Positions 17,350 to 25,464 of a stretch of DNA of 30,842 nt are shown here, in pieces; positions within the stretch are counted from its first letter, which is position 1, and each line of letters begins with the position of its first letter. Source of the DNA: an uncultured Bacilli bacterium (GTDB taxonomy: Bacteria > Bacillota_I > Bacilli_A > RF39 > UBA660). The stretch covers positions 1 to 30,842 of the forward strand of contig CAJTLA010000012.1 in the NCBI GenBank assembly GCA_910576985.1. The letters are read 5' to 3'. Under the pieces are notes generated by a model that made no database searches, was not told the origin of the DNA, and worked only from the letters and a program-made list of their open reading frames with translations. The translations under genes and the position numbers were made by a program.

Positions 17350-17779
17350 CATTATGAATAATCTTATAACAACGATATATCTGTTCTAACAAAAGAACAC
17401 GAAATAACTGATGTGGAAAAGTAAGCTTAGAAAAAGACAAAGCATAATTACTTCTGTTCTTAATATCCTCATGTAAACCATAAGAACCACCAATTACAAA
17501 AGTAATATTAGACTGAAAAATAGAATCTAACTTTTTAGAAAACTCCAAAGAAGATAACTCCTGTCCCTCAATTTCCAACGTAATCACATAATCCTTTTCT
17601 CCAATATATCGCATCAGTAGATCTCTTTCTTTTTCTAAAATCAAAGGAACATAATCTCCACTGATATCAGCAACTTCAATCATCTCCAACTTCACATACT
17701 TAGATAAACGTTTTTGATACTCCAAAATTGCCTCTTTAAAATAACTTTCCTTAATTTTCCCAACACATAAAATCTTCAT
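17333..17779 (-). CDS. rlmH: 23S rRNA pseudouridine-1915 N3-methyltransferase RlmH
   Basis: A 148-residue SPOUT methyltransferase that methylates pseudouridine 1915 in helix 69 of 23S rRNA. Family marks are MKILCVGKIKESYF at the N-terminus, the SAM-binding knot ITFVIGGSYGLHEDIKNR, and the C-terminal LSFSKLTFPHQLFRVLLLEQIYR with the conserved HQL-R segment. The length is a little below the usual 155-159 residues. Its ATG overlaps the walJ stop (ATGA), so it is the last gene of the operon. Confidence 0.97.
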   Translation of the reverse strand: MKILCVGKIKESYFKEAILEYQKRLSKYVKLEMIEVADISGDYVPLILEKERDLLMRYIGEKDYVITLEIEGQELSSLEFSKKLDSIFQSNITFVIGGSYGLHEDIKNRSNYALSFSKLTFPHQLFRVLLLEQIYRCYKIIHNESYHK

Positions 17780-18540
17780 ACATCAATCACATCAGTTCTC
17801 TCATGTTGCGTTGAAACATAAACATGATTAACAAACTGATTTTTTTTAGAAAACGTTTGATTCAAAGTTTCTAACGCCTTTTCCTTAGAATTATTATCTT
17901 CACTTAAATGAATTAAAATAATATCCCTTGTTTTATCCCCAATAAACTTTGATAAATAATTTGAACAATCAATATTAGATAGATGCCCTTCATCCCCAAG
18001 AATTCGTTGCTTTAAATGATAAGGATAACTTCCATTCATCAACATTTCAACATCATGATTACTTTCCATCACATAAAGACTTTTATTTTTTAACTTATTA
18101 TGATGCTTCAAATGAATATAACCAGTATCTGTAATATACACAATAGAAGAATCATTGTGCGAAAAAATATAAGCATTTCCATCAGGAGTATCATGAGAAG
18201 TCTTAAATACCTCTATATTAATCTCCCCAATCTTAAATTCTAAATCAATAATCTCAAAATTTGAAATAGGAAGCTCCTTACTCAACTCCTGATAAATCTT
18301 ACGAGTCAAATACAACTTTGTTTTATATTTCTTCACAAACACACGAATCCCACTAATATGATCTGTATGTGTATGTGTAACTAAAATCCCGTTCACTTGC
18401 TTTGGATCAGCTTCAATCTCCTTTAATTTTTTTTCAGCATACAAAGAAGTTGTACCAATATCAACCAATAATCGAGTTCCATTAGACTCAATATAAGTAC
18501 AATTTCCTTTAGAACCACTCGCTAAAACACAAATTTTCAT
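17776..18540 (-). CDS. walJ: MBL-fold hydrolase of the WalJ/YycJ family
   Basis: A 254-residue metallo-beta-lactamase fold protein. MKICVLASGSKGNCTYIES and LLVDIGTT at the N-terminus and the metal motif VTHTHTDHISGIRVF are diagnostic. FKTSHDTPDGNAYIF, ESNHDVEML and LGDEGHLSNIDC supply further ligands. YycJ/WalJ is a probable 5'-3' DNA exonuclease linked to mismatch repair and the coordination of division with replication in Bacillus. Its usual walRK neighbours are not here; instead it follows the M23 peptidase with a two-base gap and overlaps rlmH by four bases. Confidence 0.93.
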   Translation of the reverse strand: MKICVLASGSKGNCTYIESNGTRLLVDIGTTSLYAEKKLKEIEADPKQVNGILVTHTHTDHISGIRVFVKKYKTKLYLTRKIYQELSKELPISNFEIIDLEFKIGEINIEVFKTSHDTPDGNAYIFSHNDSSIVYITDTGYIHLKHHNKLKNKSLYVMESNHDVEMLMNGSYPYHLKQRILGDEGHLSNIDCSNYLSKFIGDKTRDIILIHLSEDNNSKEKALETLNQTFSKKNQFVNHVYVSTQHERTDVIDV

Positions 18541-18542
18541 AA

Positions 18543-20033
18543 CTAATAGAAATTATTCGGATTCAAAGCCGTTCCACCATAATATGGGAATCCTCTCCAA
18601 ATTCCAAAGTGAACATGTGGACCTGTCGCCTGACCAGTCATTCCAATCTTACCAATCTCCTGACCACGAGCTACAGTTTGCCCTTTTTTCGCAATAATAC
18701 GTGACATATGACCATAATAAGTATAATAACCATTATTATGATTAATAATTACATAATTTCCATTAATACTTGTATAACTTGCTACAACAACAGTACCATT
18801 GTTAGCAGCATAAATTGGTGAACCATATCCAGTTCCCGCAATATCCAATGCATCATGTAATTCACGTCTTTTAGTAATTGGATTCGTTCTCCATGCATAT
18901 TGAGAAGAAATTGTCCAACCACTCTCTGTAGGCCATCCCCAAGAAGTCGTACTACCAACATTTGGAATATAATGAGACCCCTTCGTTACTATTTGTTCTA
19001 TTGGAGCTTTTAAAACTTCCTTATTTACCCTTTCAACATAATTAATTGCACCATTCACATATTTGACATTTTGACTGATACGATCCAATCCATTTTCTCC
19101 GGTTTGAGAAACAACCTCATCTCCAAGTAACATAGAATCATCATAAACAATTTTTTGCGTATAACTACTCTCTTTTTCTTCTACCATATACTCTTTCATA
19201 ACCACACTAAGTTGTGGATTAGTAGTAGCAATCACAACTTCTTGATTTGGATAAAGTAAATTATTTTCACTAGTAAATTCTGAATTTGATATTAAAAATT
19301 CCTCAACACTAATCTGATTATTAAAAGCTACCTTTTCAATCGTATCTCCAATTTGAACAACATATTTCTTTGTTGTACTATCTTTTCCAAACACCAAATC
19401 ATGAGCCAAAGAAGTTGCATCTGTATAAATATCTTCTGTCACAGGAATCTGCATCTCTTTAATCGTTTTATCACCATCAATATAAATATCTGTAACCTTA
19501 GTACCAGTAGTTTCTATCTCCTTTTGTGTATTATTACGATAAGCCTCGTATTTTTCCTTCCCAACAAAGATACGAATCGTTGACTCTGCTGCTTCTTTAA
19601 ATATTTTTTGATTCAAAACATAATATTTATTAATTCTTTCTTCTTTTTTTGATTTATCTTCAGAATCAACTTCTTGCCTAATCTTCACTTGGTATCCCTT
19701 AATTGTAAAAGGACGCTCTTTTTTTATTCTTTGATACACCTCTTTTACAGAATCTAATTTTTGATTATAGGTAGTAATCTTCTTTATCTCTAAACCATTT
19801 GGTGCATATACTTTTTTCACCCCATACTTACGTTTAATATAATCTCCTTCTCGATCAATATAACGTTCTAAATCAGATTTCGATTTTACAACACCAATCA
19901 CTTCATCATCAAGATACACTTGATAAAAAACATTTGGCTCACTCATATTTTTATAATTAAATCCGAGTAAGAAAGTAGTCAAAAAAACAGCACAAATAGT
20001 AATAATAATATAAACTTTTTTCACTTTTCTCAC
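18543..20033 (-). CDS. Cell-wall M23 endopeptidase with LysM and G5 domains
   Basis: The 496-residue protein has an N-terminal membrane segment (about 8-25). A polar region and a LysM domain (YVVQIGDTIEKVAFNNQ, residues 224-268) follow, then a G5 domain (about 274-354) and an M23 peptidase domain. The latter shows ELHDALDIAG (zinc ligands His393 and Asp397; the usual Gly is Ala) and GPHVHFGIW. Such enzymes cut peptide bridges of peptidoglycan outside the cell during growth or sporulation. The start is GTG overlapping the dnaB stop (GTGA), so it is translationally coupled to the replicative helicase. In Firmicutes similar proteins occur near rplI-dnaB. Confidence 0.9.
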   Translation of the reverse strand: MRKVKKVYIIITICAVFLTTFLLGFNYKNMSEPNVFYQVYLDDEVIGVVKSKSDLERYIDREGDYIKRKYGVKKVYAPNGLEIKKITTYNQKLDSVKEVYQRIKKERPFTIKGYQVKIRQEVDSEDKSKKEERINKYYVLNQKIFKEAAESTIRIFVGKEKYEAYRNNTQKEIETTGTKVTDIYIDGDKTIKEMQIPVTEDIYTDATSLAHDLVFGKDSTTKKYVVQIGDTIEKVAFNNQISVEEFLISNSEFTSENNLLYPNQEVVIATTNPQLSVVMKEYMVEEKESSYTQKIVYDDSMLLGDEVVSQTGENGLDRISQNVKYVNGAINYVERVNKEVLKAPIEQIVTKGSHYIPNVGSTTSWGWPTESGWTISSQYAWRTNPITKRRELHDALDIAGTGYGSPIYAANNGTVVVASYTSINGNYVIINHNNGYYTYYGHMSRIIAKKGQTVARGQEIGKIGMTGQATGPHVHFGIWRGFPYYGGTALNPNNFY

Positions 20034-21373
20034 TCCTCTTCCCTATTTGTCATATTCACAAATGTACTCGTATTTCTTCTAAAAATCAAATCGATAGTCG
20101 TCGTAGGACCACTACGATGCTTCGCAATAATAAATTCACTTTTACTCGTATTTTCATCAATCGATATTTGTTTTGTATAATAATCATCACGGTACAAAAA
20201 TGCTACAATATCTGCATCTTGCTCAATAGAACCAGATTCTCTTAAATCACTAAGCAATGGTCTTTTATCATCACGACTATCTACACTACGAGAAAGTTGT
20301 GCTAATGCAATAACAGGAATCTCCAATTCCATTGCTAATGTTTTTAAAGATCTAGAAATCTCTGATACTTCCTGTTGACGATTTCCAGCATACCTAGCAG
20401 AACCACTAATCAATTGCAAATAATCAATAATCACAATTCCAAGCCCATCACTAGAACTAGCAAGTCTTCTACATTTCGCTCTAATTTCTCCAATCGTCAT
20501 TCCTGGAGTATCATCAATATAAATTTTTGTATCTGACAATTTACTAATCGCTTCATTCACACGTTTCCAATCATTATGTTCCAAACGACCATTCCGAAGT
20601 TTATAAGCATCAATTTGACCAGCAGAAGAAATCATTCTCATAGCCAATTGTTCTGCTCCCATTTCCATATTAAATAAAGCCACTGTAACATGATTATTTT
20701 GAGCTACATTCATTGCCAAATTAACAGCCATAGCTGTTTTTCCCATCGCAGGACGCGCAGCAATAATAATCAATTCATTCGCATGTAAACCACTCGTCAC
20801 TTTATCTAAATCATAATAACCAGTCACTAAACCAGTAATTTCACCTTTTCTTTGAGCCAACTTTTCTAAATCACCTTGTGTTTTTAATAATACATCCTGC
20901 AAAGAACGAAATTCCGTCCCTTGTCTCGTTTTTACAACACTCAAAATCTTTTTTTCAGCATTATCTAAAATTTCTCCCAAATCATTCGTACTAGAATATC
21001 CATCCGTAACAATACTAGTTGCTTCTTCAATCAATCGACGCAAAGTTGCTTTTTCGCTAACAATCTTAATATACTCATCCACATTAGCAGCAGTAGGAAC
21101 ACTATTGATAACTTCTGCTAAATAATCAACATCCCCAATTTGCTTTAACCAACCACGATTATTCAATTCTTCCGTAACAATTGTTAAATCAACAGGAATA
21201 TTTTTCTCTAGTAAATCATTTAAAACTGTGAAAATTTTGGCATGAGTTTCAGAGTAAAATAAATCTTTACTTAATAATTCAGTCCCCTTTTGTAACGCAT
21301 ATTTAGATAAAAACATAGAACCTAAAACAGATTGTTCTGCATCTAAATTATGCGGCATTTGTCTCTCAGCCAT
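20030..21373 (-). CDS. dnaB: Replicative DNA helicase DnaB
   Basis: A 447-residue hexameric helicase (called DnaC in Bacillus) that unwinds DNA at the fork. The N-terminal primase-binding domain starts MPHNLDAEQSVLGSMFL. The RecA-like motor has Walker A in IIIAARPAMGKTAMAVNLA and Walker B in LGIVIIDYLQLISG. LRESGSIEQDADIVAFLYRD and the arginine-finger region IIAKHRSGPTTTIDLIF are also present. Length is typical. It follows rplI by nine bases and overlaps the peptidase gene by four. Its partner primase is at 1946-3688. Confidence 0.98.
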   Translation of the reverse strand: MAERQMPHNLDAEQSVLGSMFLSKYALQKGTELLSKDLFYSETHAKIFTVLNDLLEKNIPVDLTIVTEELNNRGWLKQIGDVDYLAEVINSVPTAANVDEYIKIVSEKATLRRLIEEATSIVTDGYSSTNDLGEILDNAEKKILSVVKTRQGTEFRSLQDVLLKTQGDLEKLAQRKGEITGLVTGYYDLDKVTSGLHANELIIIAARPAMGKTAMAVNLAMNVAQNNHVTVALFNMEMGAEQLAMRMISSAGQIDAYKLRNGRLEHNDWKRVNEAISKLSDTKIYIDDTPGMTIGEIRAKCRRLASSSDGLGIVIIDYLQLISGSARYAGNRQQEVSEISRSLKTLAMELEIPVIALAQLSRSVDSRDDKRPLLSDLRESGSIEQDADIVAFLYRDDYYTKQISIDENTSKSEFIIAKHRSGPTTTIDLIFRRNTSTFVNMTNREEE

Positions 21374-21382
21374 AAAATCACC

Positions 21383-21829
21383 TTATTTCTCTTTTATCAA
21401 TCTAACTTTTATTGTCGCACTTACTTGTTTATGAAGCACCAAAGTTACTTCATGTACCCCCAAACTAGTTAAACTATCTGACATAGAAACCATTTTCTTA
21501 TCAATTTTCATTCCTTTTTTTTGAAGTTCTGTTACAATTTGCTTACTACTGACACTTCCAAATACACGGTCCATCTCTCCTGTTTTCACTGGAATTTCAA
21601 TTGTCATTTTTTCCAATTGTTCTTTCATTTGTTCACAATCTTTTATTTTTAGACTTTCTTGTAATTCCGCTTCTGCTTGTTCTTTTTTTAACCGATTCAC
21701 ACCAGTACTAGTAGCAGGAACTGCATATCCATTTTTCACTAAAAAATTCATTGCATATCCATCTTTTACTTCTTTGATTTCTCCCTTTTTCCCCTGTTTT
21801 TTCACATCTTGCAAAAATATAATTTTCAT
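21383..21829 (-). CDS. rplI: 50S ribosomal protein bL9
   Basis: 148 residues, as expected for L9. The N-terminal RNA-binding domain reads MKIIFLQDVKKQGKKGEIKE and VKDGYAMNFLVKNGYA. A long central helix and the C-terminal domain (FGSVSSKQIVTEL) follow. An ATG five codons upstream is in frame, but the product only matches from MKIIFLQ, and GGAAGGTG serves as ribosome site. It sits four bases after the DHH gene and before dnaB, a conserved order in Firmicutes. Confidence 0.97.
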   Translation of the reverse strand: MKIIFLQDVKKQGKKGEIKEVKDGYAMNFLVKNGYAVPATSTGVNRLKKEQAEAELQESLKIKDCEQMKEQLEKMTIEIPVKTGEMDRVFGSVSSKQIVTELQKKGMKIDKKMVSMSDSLTSLGVHEVTLVLHKQVSATIKVRLIKEK

Positions 21830-21833
21830 ATAT

Positions 21834-22805
21834 TCACCTTCCAATCACATTTAATACTTTTTCTTTGGCTTCCTCTATCGTAATAGAAGGAAGTTGAGCG
21901 GCTGCGTCTGTCAAATGACCACCACCACCAAGCTGTTCCATAATTACTTCGACATCCACGTTTCCAAGAGATCTAGCACTAATTCCAACGATTTCTTCTT
22001 TTATTCTTCCAATGCTAAAAGAAGCCTCTACAGAATCAAATTGAAGTAATTGTTCTGCAATTTCAGCCAAATCTTTTGGAGTATAAATCTCGTCATCCAT
22101 AGTACACAGCGCCATATTATGGTTAATCATATAACTATGTTCTACAAAATAACTCCTTTTTAGATAAGCTGTTTTATCTTCTTTTAACAATTCCTGTTTT
22201 AAAATAGAATCTGCTCCCATAGCAGTTAAAATCGCTGCTGCTTCATATGTTTTTTCAGTTGTTTTTAATTTATAATTATTCGTATCAATTTCTATTCCAG
22301 TAATCATAATCGTTGCAACAACAGGATCAACTGTTTTATTCAAATATTTTAAATAATATGCCATTAATTCTGTAACTGAAGAAAGCGAAGAATTAATATA
22401 AGATAAATCCGCTCGTTTAATATACTGACTTCCTTTAATATGATGATCCAATATCACTACATTGCGACTTTGATCCAATAACTTCATACTTTCCACCATT
22501 TCAGGTTTATGAACATCAACAATAATTAATAAAGTATCATCACTAAGATCTCTTATTGCTTCTTTTTCTGTTTTTTGTTTCACTTCGATTTTTCGTTCTT
22601 TTAAAATATCATACATTTTCTGAACACTACTATTTTTGGAATCTTCTGTATCAATAATAAAACATTCCTTTTTAAACGAAGTTACAATCTCATATAAACA
22701 AATAGAAGATCCCAACCCATCTAAATCAGGATTTTTATGTGTCATAATATAAACGGAAGAATGTTTCTTTATATATTCTGTCAATGATTTAAAGATATCT
22801 GTCAT
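21834..22805 (-). CDS. Stand-alone DHH/DHHA1 phosphoesterase, GdpP-like
   Basis: The 323-residue product carries the DHH catalytic motifs MTHKNPDLDGLGSS (Asp27, Asp29), IIVDVHKPEMVES and VILDHHIKGS, then a DHHA1 domain ending with EQLGGGGHLTDAAAQLP. The position before rplI-dnaB is that of gdpP (yybT), the c-di-AMP phosphodiesterase of Firmicutes. GdpP normally has two membrane helices, a PAS and a degenerate GGDEF domain in front; all are absent here, so this is a soluble enzyme equal to the GdpP C-terminus. c-di-AMP, pApA or nanoRNA could be the substrate. AGGTGAC precedes the ATG. Confidence 0.9.
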   Translation of the reverse strand: MTDIFKSLTEYIKKHSSVYIMTHKNPDLDGLGSSICLYEIVTSFKKECFIIDTEDSKNSSVQKMYDILKERKIEVKQKTEKEAIRDLSDDTLLIIVDVHKPEMVESMKLLDQSRNVVILDHHIKGSQYIKRADLSYINSSLSSVTELMAYYLKYLNKTVDPVVATIMITGIEIDTNNYKLKTTEKTYEAAAILTAMGADSILKQELLKEDKTAYLKRSYFVEHSYMINHNMALCTMDDEIYTPKDLAEIAEQLLQFDSVEASFSIGRIKEEIVGISARSLGNVDVEVIMEQLGGGGHLTDAAAQLPSITIEEAKEKVLNVIGR

Positions 22806-22829
22806 ATGTCACCTCTTCAACTATCTATT

Positions 22830-22858
22830 ATTATACTATAAAATTATTTTTATGTCTT
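22830..22858 (-). promoter_or_regulatory. Promoter of the DHH-rplI-dnaB operon
   Basis: On the minus strand AAGACA (22853-22858), 17 bases, TATAAT (22830-22835), about 25 bases before the DHH start. Confidence 0.7.
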
Positions 22859-22905
22859 CAAAAATAGAAAAAGAAAACGTAGTTTTCAAAATATTGATCG
22901 TTTAA

Positions 22906-22931
22906 CAAAAAAAACTTAGTAAAATACTAAG
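22906..22931 (-). terminator. Terminator after spoIIR
   Basis: CTTAGTA and TACTAAG pair around TTT, followed on the minus strand by eight or nine T. Confidence 0.9.
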
Positions 22932-22967
22932 CCAAATCTACTATTACGAATAAAAAGATAATAACAA

Positions 22968-23489
22968 TTACATGAATTTTTCAATAAGTTCTGCAACAAA
23001 AGATTTATATTCAACGTCTGTATTTTCCTCTGCCTCAATTAAACAAAGAGGAGGAAACAAAACACACCACCAATTACTTCCTTCTCCTTTTCCTAAAGTA
23101 ACCAACAAAGATTCATAATTTCCAGCTTCATATGTTACACCTTTATATTGTTTTTCAGGAAAATAATGTTGTCCAAAATCAACTTTATAACCAAGCGGAT
23201 ACTTCTCAGTAATTAATAATTGCTTTACTTTTTCTTCTATTTTTGGAAGTTCTAAAATAATTTTTTGTCTCGCTTCACTAGACCCTTTCGTATCCTTTAA
23301 TAAAGTATACATTTCACTTTGTACCAAATCACGAACCTTCAATTTCACCTCTTGATCATATTGACTATCACTATTTGGTATTACTCTCAAACGAATCGCA
23401 TCATCTGGAATCAACTTTTCCGCACTCACATGTCCTACAATGATATAAAATACTATAATAAATAAAAATAGTAGAATTGTCTTTTTCAT
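22968..23489 (-). CDS. spoIIR: Stage II sporulation protein R
   Basis: The 173-residue product has a signal segment (about residues 3-22) and the SpoIIR core. Marks are LIPDDAIRLRVIPNSDSQYD, QEVKLKVRDLV and GVTYEAGNYESLLVTLGKGEG, then NWWCVLFPPLCLIE. SpoIIR is secreted from the forespore and triggers SpoIIGA to process pro-SigmaE in the mother cell. It is a single-gene unit with its own terminator and a forespore-like promoter. Confidence 0.97.
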   Translation of the reverse strand: MKKTILLFLFIIVFYIIVGHVSAEKLIPDDAIRLRVIPNSDSQYDQEVKLKVRDLVQSEMYTLLKDTKGSSEARQKIILELPKIEEKVKQLLITEKYPLGYKVDFGQHYFPEKQYKGVTYEAGNYESLLVTLGKGEGSNWWCVLFPPLCLIEAEENTDVEYKSFVAELIEKFM

Positions 23490-23503
23490 ATTATCGCCTC
23501 TAC

Positions 23504-23534
23504 TATTTATTGAACTGTTTTTCAGTTTTTATAC
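23504..23534 (-). promoter_or_regulatory. Putative sigma-F/G-type promoter of spoIIR
   Basis: On the minus strand GTATA (23530-23534), 14 bases, then GTTCAATAAATA (23504-23515). The region lines up with the sigG upstream sequence almost base for base. In Bacillus spoIIR is transcribed by sigma-F, so the call fits. The spacer holds a small inverted repeat, AACTG/CAGTT. Confidence 0.6.
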
Positions 23535-23542
23535 AAGAAATT

Positions 23543-24469
23543 TTATTTTTTATTTAAATTCTCCACCATATTATGTATTTTTTTTAATCGATGATGAAGT
23601 CCCGATTTTGTAATTGGAGAACCAGTTTCAATACTAATAATTTCACTGAGTTCTAATAATGAGGCATCTGGATATTTTTTTCGATACCAAGCAACTTCCT
23701 TTATTTTTTCATCCAACAGATCATATATGCCTGCTTCCTCTAATTGTTCAATTTCTCTAATTTGAGAAGTAGCTGCCATAATCATTTTATCCACATTTGC
23801 TTGTTCACAATTATTCAGTCTATTGGTCATATTTTTATGATCTCTATAAATGCGAATGTTTTCATAATACAAAATCGCATTGTTAGCTTGAATCAAACGC
23901 AGAAAATCACCGATTTTCTCTGCTTCTTTCAAATAAATCATAAATTTATGATCCCTTTTAATATATCTTGCATTCAAAATAAAAGAGTTTAATAGTTGAC
24001 AAATAAAATCGGCATAATCTTCTTTATCTACCAAAAATTCCAAATGATATCTCGACTTTTTTGGATCATTAACACTTCCAATAGCCAAAAAAAATCCTCT
24101 TAAATATGCTTTTTTTAAATCCATATCATCTAAAATATATCCTTTTGGAATACTTAAATAAGTATGATTTTCTAACAAACTAAGATCTGTTAAAATCATA
24201 TCTTTTTTTTGAGTAATATCTAACATATAAATATAATTTTTATTATAATTATATCCTTTTCGAACGGTAATTTTAGAAATAACACCATAAGTATCTTTTA
24301 GTAGTCCAAAAATTCTTCTAGCTACACTAGAATTCTCTGTCACAATTTTAATTCCATCTTTGGTTATCGTTCCAATATTTCGAATCAATGCGGAAAGTTC
24401 TGTAATGTTTTCTGTTTCAATTGTATCTAGTTTACTAACTTCATTTTTCACAATACTAGTAAATGACAT
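23543..24469 (-). CDS. whiA: Sporulation/division regulator WhiA
   Basis: A 308-residue WhiA protein: an N-terminal degenerate homing-endonuclease (LAGLIDADG) fold, marked by MSFTSIVKNEVSKL and KKAYLRGFFLAIGSVNDPKK. A C-terminal helix-turn-helix DNA-binding domain follows, with NCEQANVDKMIMAATSQI, PDASLLELSEII and GSPITKSGLHHRLKKI. It affects cell division and chromosome segregation in Firmicutes. The start codon shares one base with the yvcK stop, the usual arrangement. rapZ, normally upstream of yvcK, is missing. Confidence 0.96.
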   Translation of the reverse strand: MSFTSIVKNEVSKLDTIETENITELSALIRNIGTITKDGIKIVTENSSVARRIFGLLKDTYGVISKITVRKGYNYNKNYIYMLDITQKKDMILTDLSLLENHTYLSIPKGYILDDMDLKKAYLRGFFLAIGSVNDPKKSRYHLEFLVDKEDYADFICQLLNSFILNARYIKRDHKFMIYLKEAEKIGDFLRLIQANNAILYYENIRIYRDHKNMTNRLNNCEQANVDKMIMAATSQIREIEQLEEAGIYDLLDEKIKEVAWYRKKYPDASLLELSEIISIETGSPITKSGLHHRLKKIHNMVENLNKK

Positions 24470-25419
24470 CAGACATTCATTAAATATGCGAAAATATAAA
24501 AGGATAAACGATTCATATCATGTCTCAAAAGATTTTCATCAACACTTACTAAATCATGAGATATAATCTCTAACCCTAAAGTCTCTAATTCTTCTTCATC
24601 ATATAAAACTGGATCCTTTTGTTCTAACGTTTCATATTTTTCACATAATTCTTTCTCAATTTCTCCACTATTTACAATTAAAACATCAATATTTCTATTT
24701 TTTAAGTAACGATTCAATAGTTTAACATGATCGCTTGCTTTATATCCATCTGTTTCCCCAGGTTGCGTCATCATATTACAAACATACATAATTTTCGCTT
24801 TGGATGATTCAATTGCATGAATCATTTCTTCACAAATTAAATTGGGAATAATACTAGTAAATAAACTCCCCATACTCAATATAATTAAATCGGCTTCTTC
24901 AATAGCTTTTAAAACTTGTAAACAAACCTTAGGTTCTTTCAAATAATAAACGTCCCTAATAGGTTGATTAGATTTCGTAATGTTATGTTCTCCTTTGACA
25001 ATCGTTCCATCTTTCATTTTCCCAATTAAAGTAACATTATCTTCTGTTAAAGGTAAAATTTTTCCTTTTAAGTTTAATACTTTGCCAATAGATTCTATTC
25101 CATCAGACAAATTTCCAGCTACATCTTGCATTGCAGTCAGTAACAAATTTCCAAGTGCATGTCCATCTAAATCACTATTCGTTCGAAAACGATAACTCAG
25201 CAATTCTTGAAATAAAGGTTCTGTTTCTGATAAGGCAATCAAAACTTTTCTAATATCCCCTACAGCTGGTATATGAAATTCTTCTCTTAATCTACCTGAA
25301 CTTGTTCCATCATCACAAACAGAAACTACTGCAGTAATATCAATAGGATATTGTTTGAGTCCTCGTAATAACGTTGACATCCCAGTTCCTCCACCTAACA
25401 CAACAATTTTCTTATTCAT
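24469..25419 (-). CDS. yvcK: YvcK/GlmR gluconeogenesis factor
   Basis: A CofD-like UDP-sugar-binding protein of about 316 residues, needed for growth on gluconeogenic carbon sources and for normal wall synthesis. It opens MNKKIVVLGGGTGMSTLLRG, then VVSVCDDGTSSGRLREEF, IPAVGDIRKVLIAL and DGHALGNLLLTAMQ; LSMGSLFTSIIPNLI lies in the middle. An ATG at 25431 is in frame, but GGGTGG sits between it and the ATG at 25419, which I take as start. A TATAAT box (25435-25440) lies just upstream, so it has its own promoter next to the end of the reverse transcriptase gene. Confidence 0.96.
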   Translation of the reverse strand: MNKKIVVLGGGTGMSTLLRGLKQYPIDITAVVSVCDDGTSSGRLREEFHIPAVGDIRKVLIALSETEPLFQELLSYRFRTNSDLDGHALGNLLLTAMQDVAGNLSDGIESIGKVLNLKGKILPLTEDNVTLIGKMKDGTIVKGEHNITKSNQPIRDVYYLKEPKVCLQVLKAIEEADLIILSMGSLFTSIIPNLICEEMIHAIESSKAKIMYVCNMMTQPGETDGYKASDHVKLLNRYLKNRNIDVLIVNSGEIEKELCEKYETLEQKDPVLYDEEELETLGLEIISHDLVSVDENLLRHDMNRLSFYIFAYLMNV

Positions 25420-25464
25420 TTTACCACCCATTTTATTATACTACAAAATAAAGAATAATAAAAC

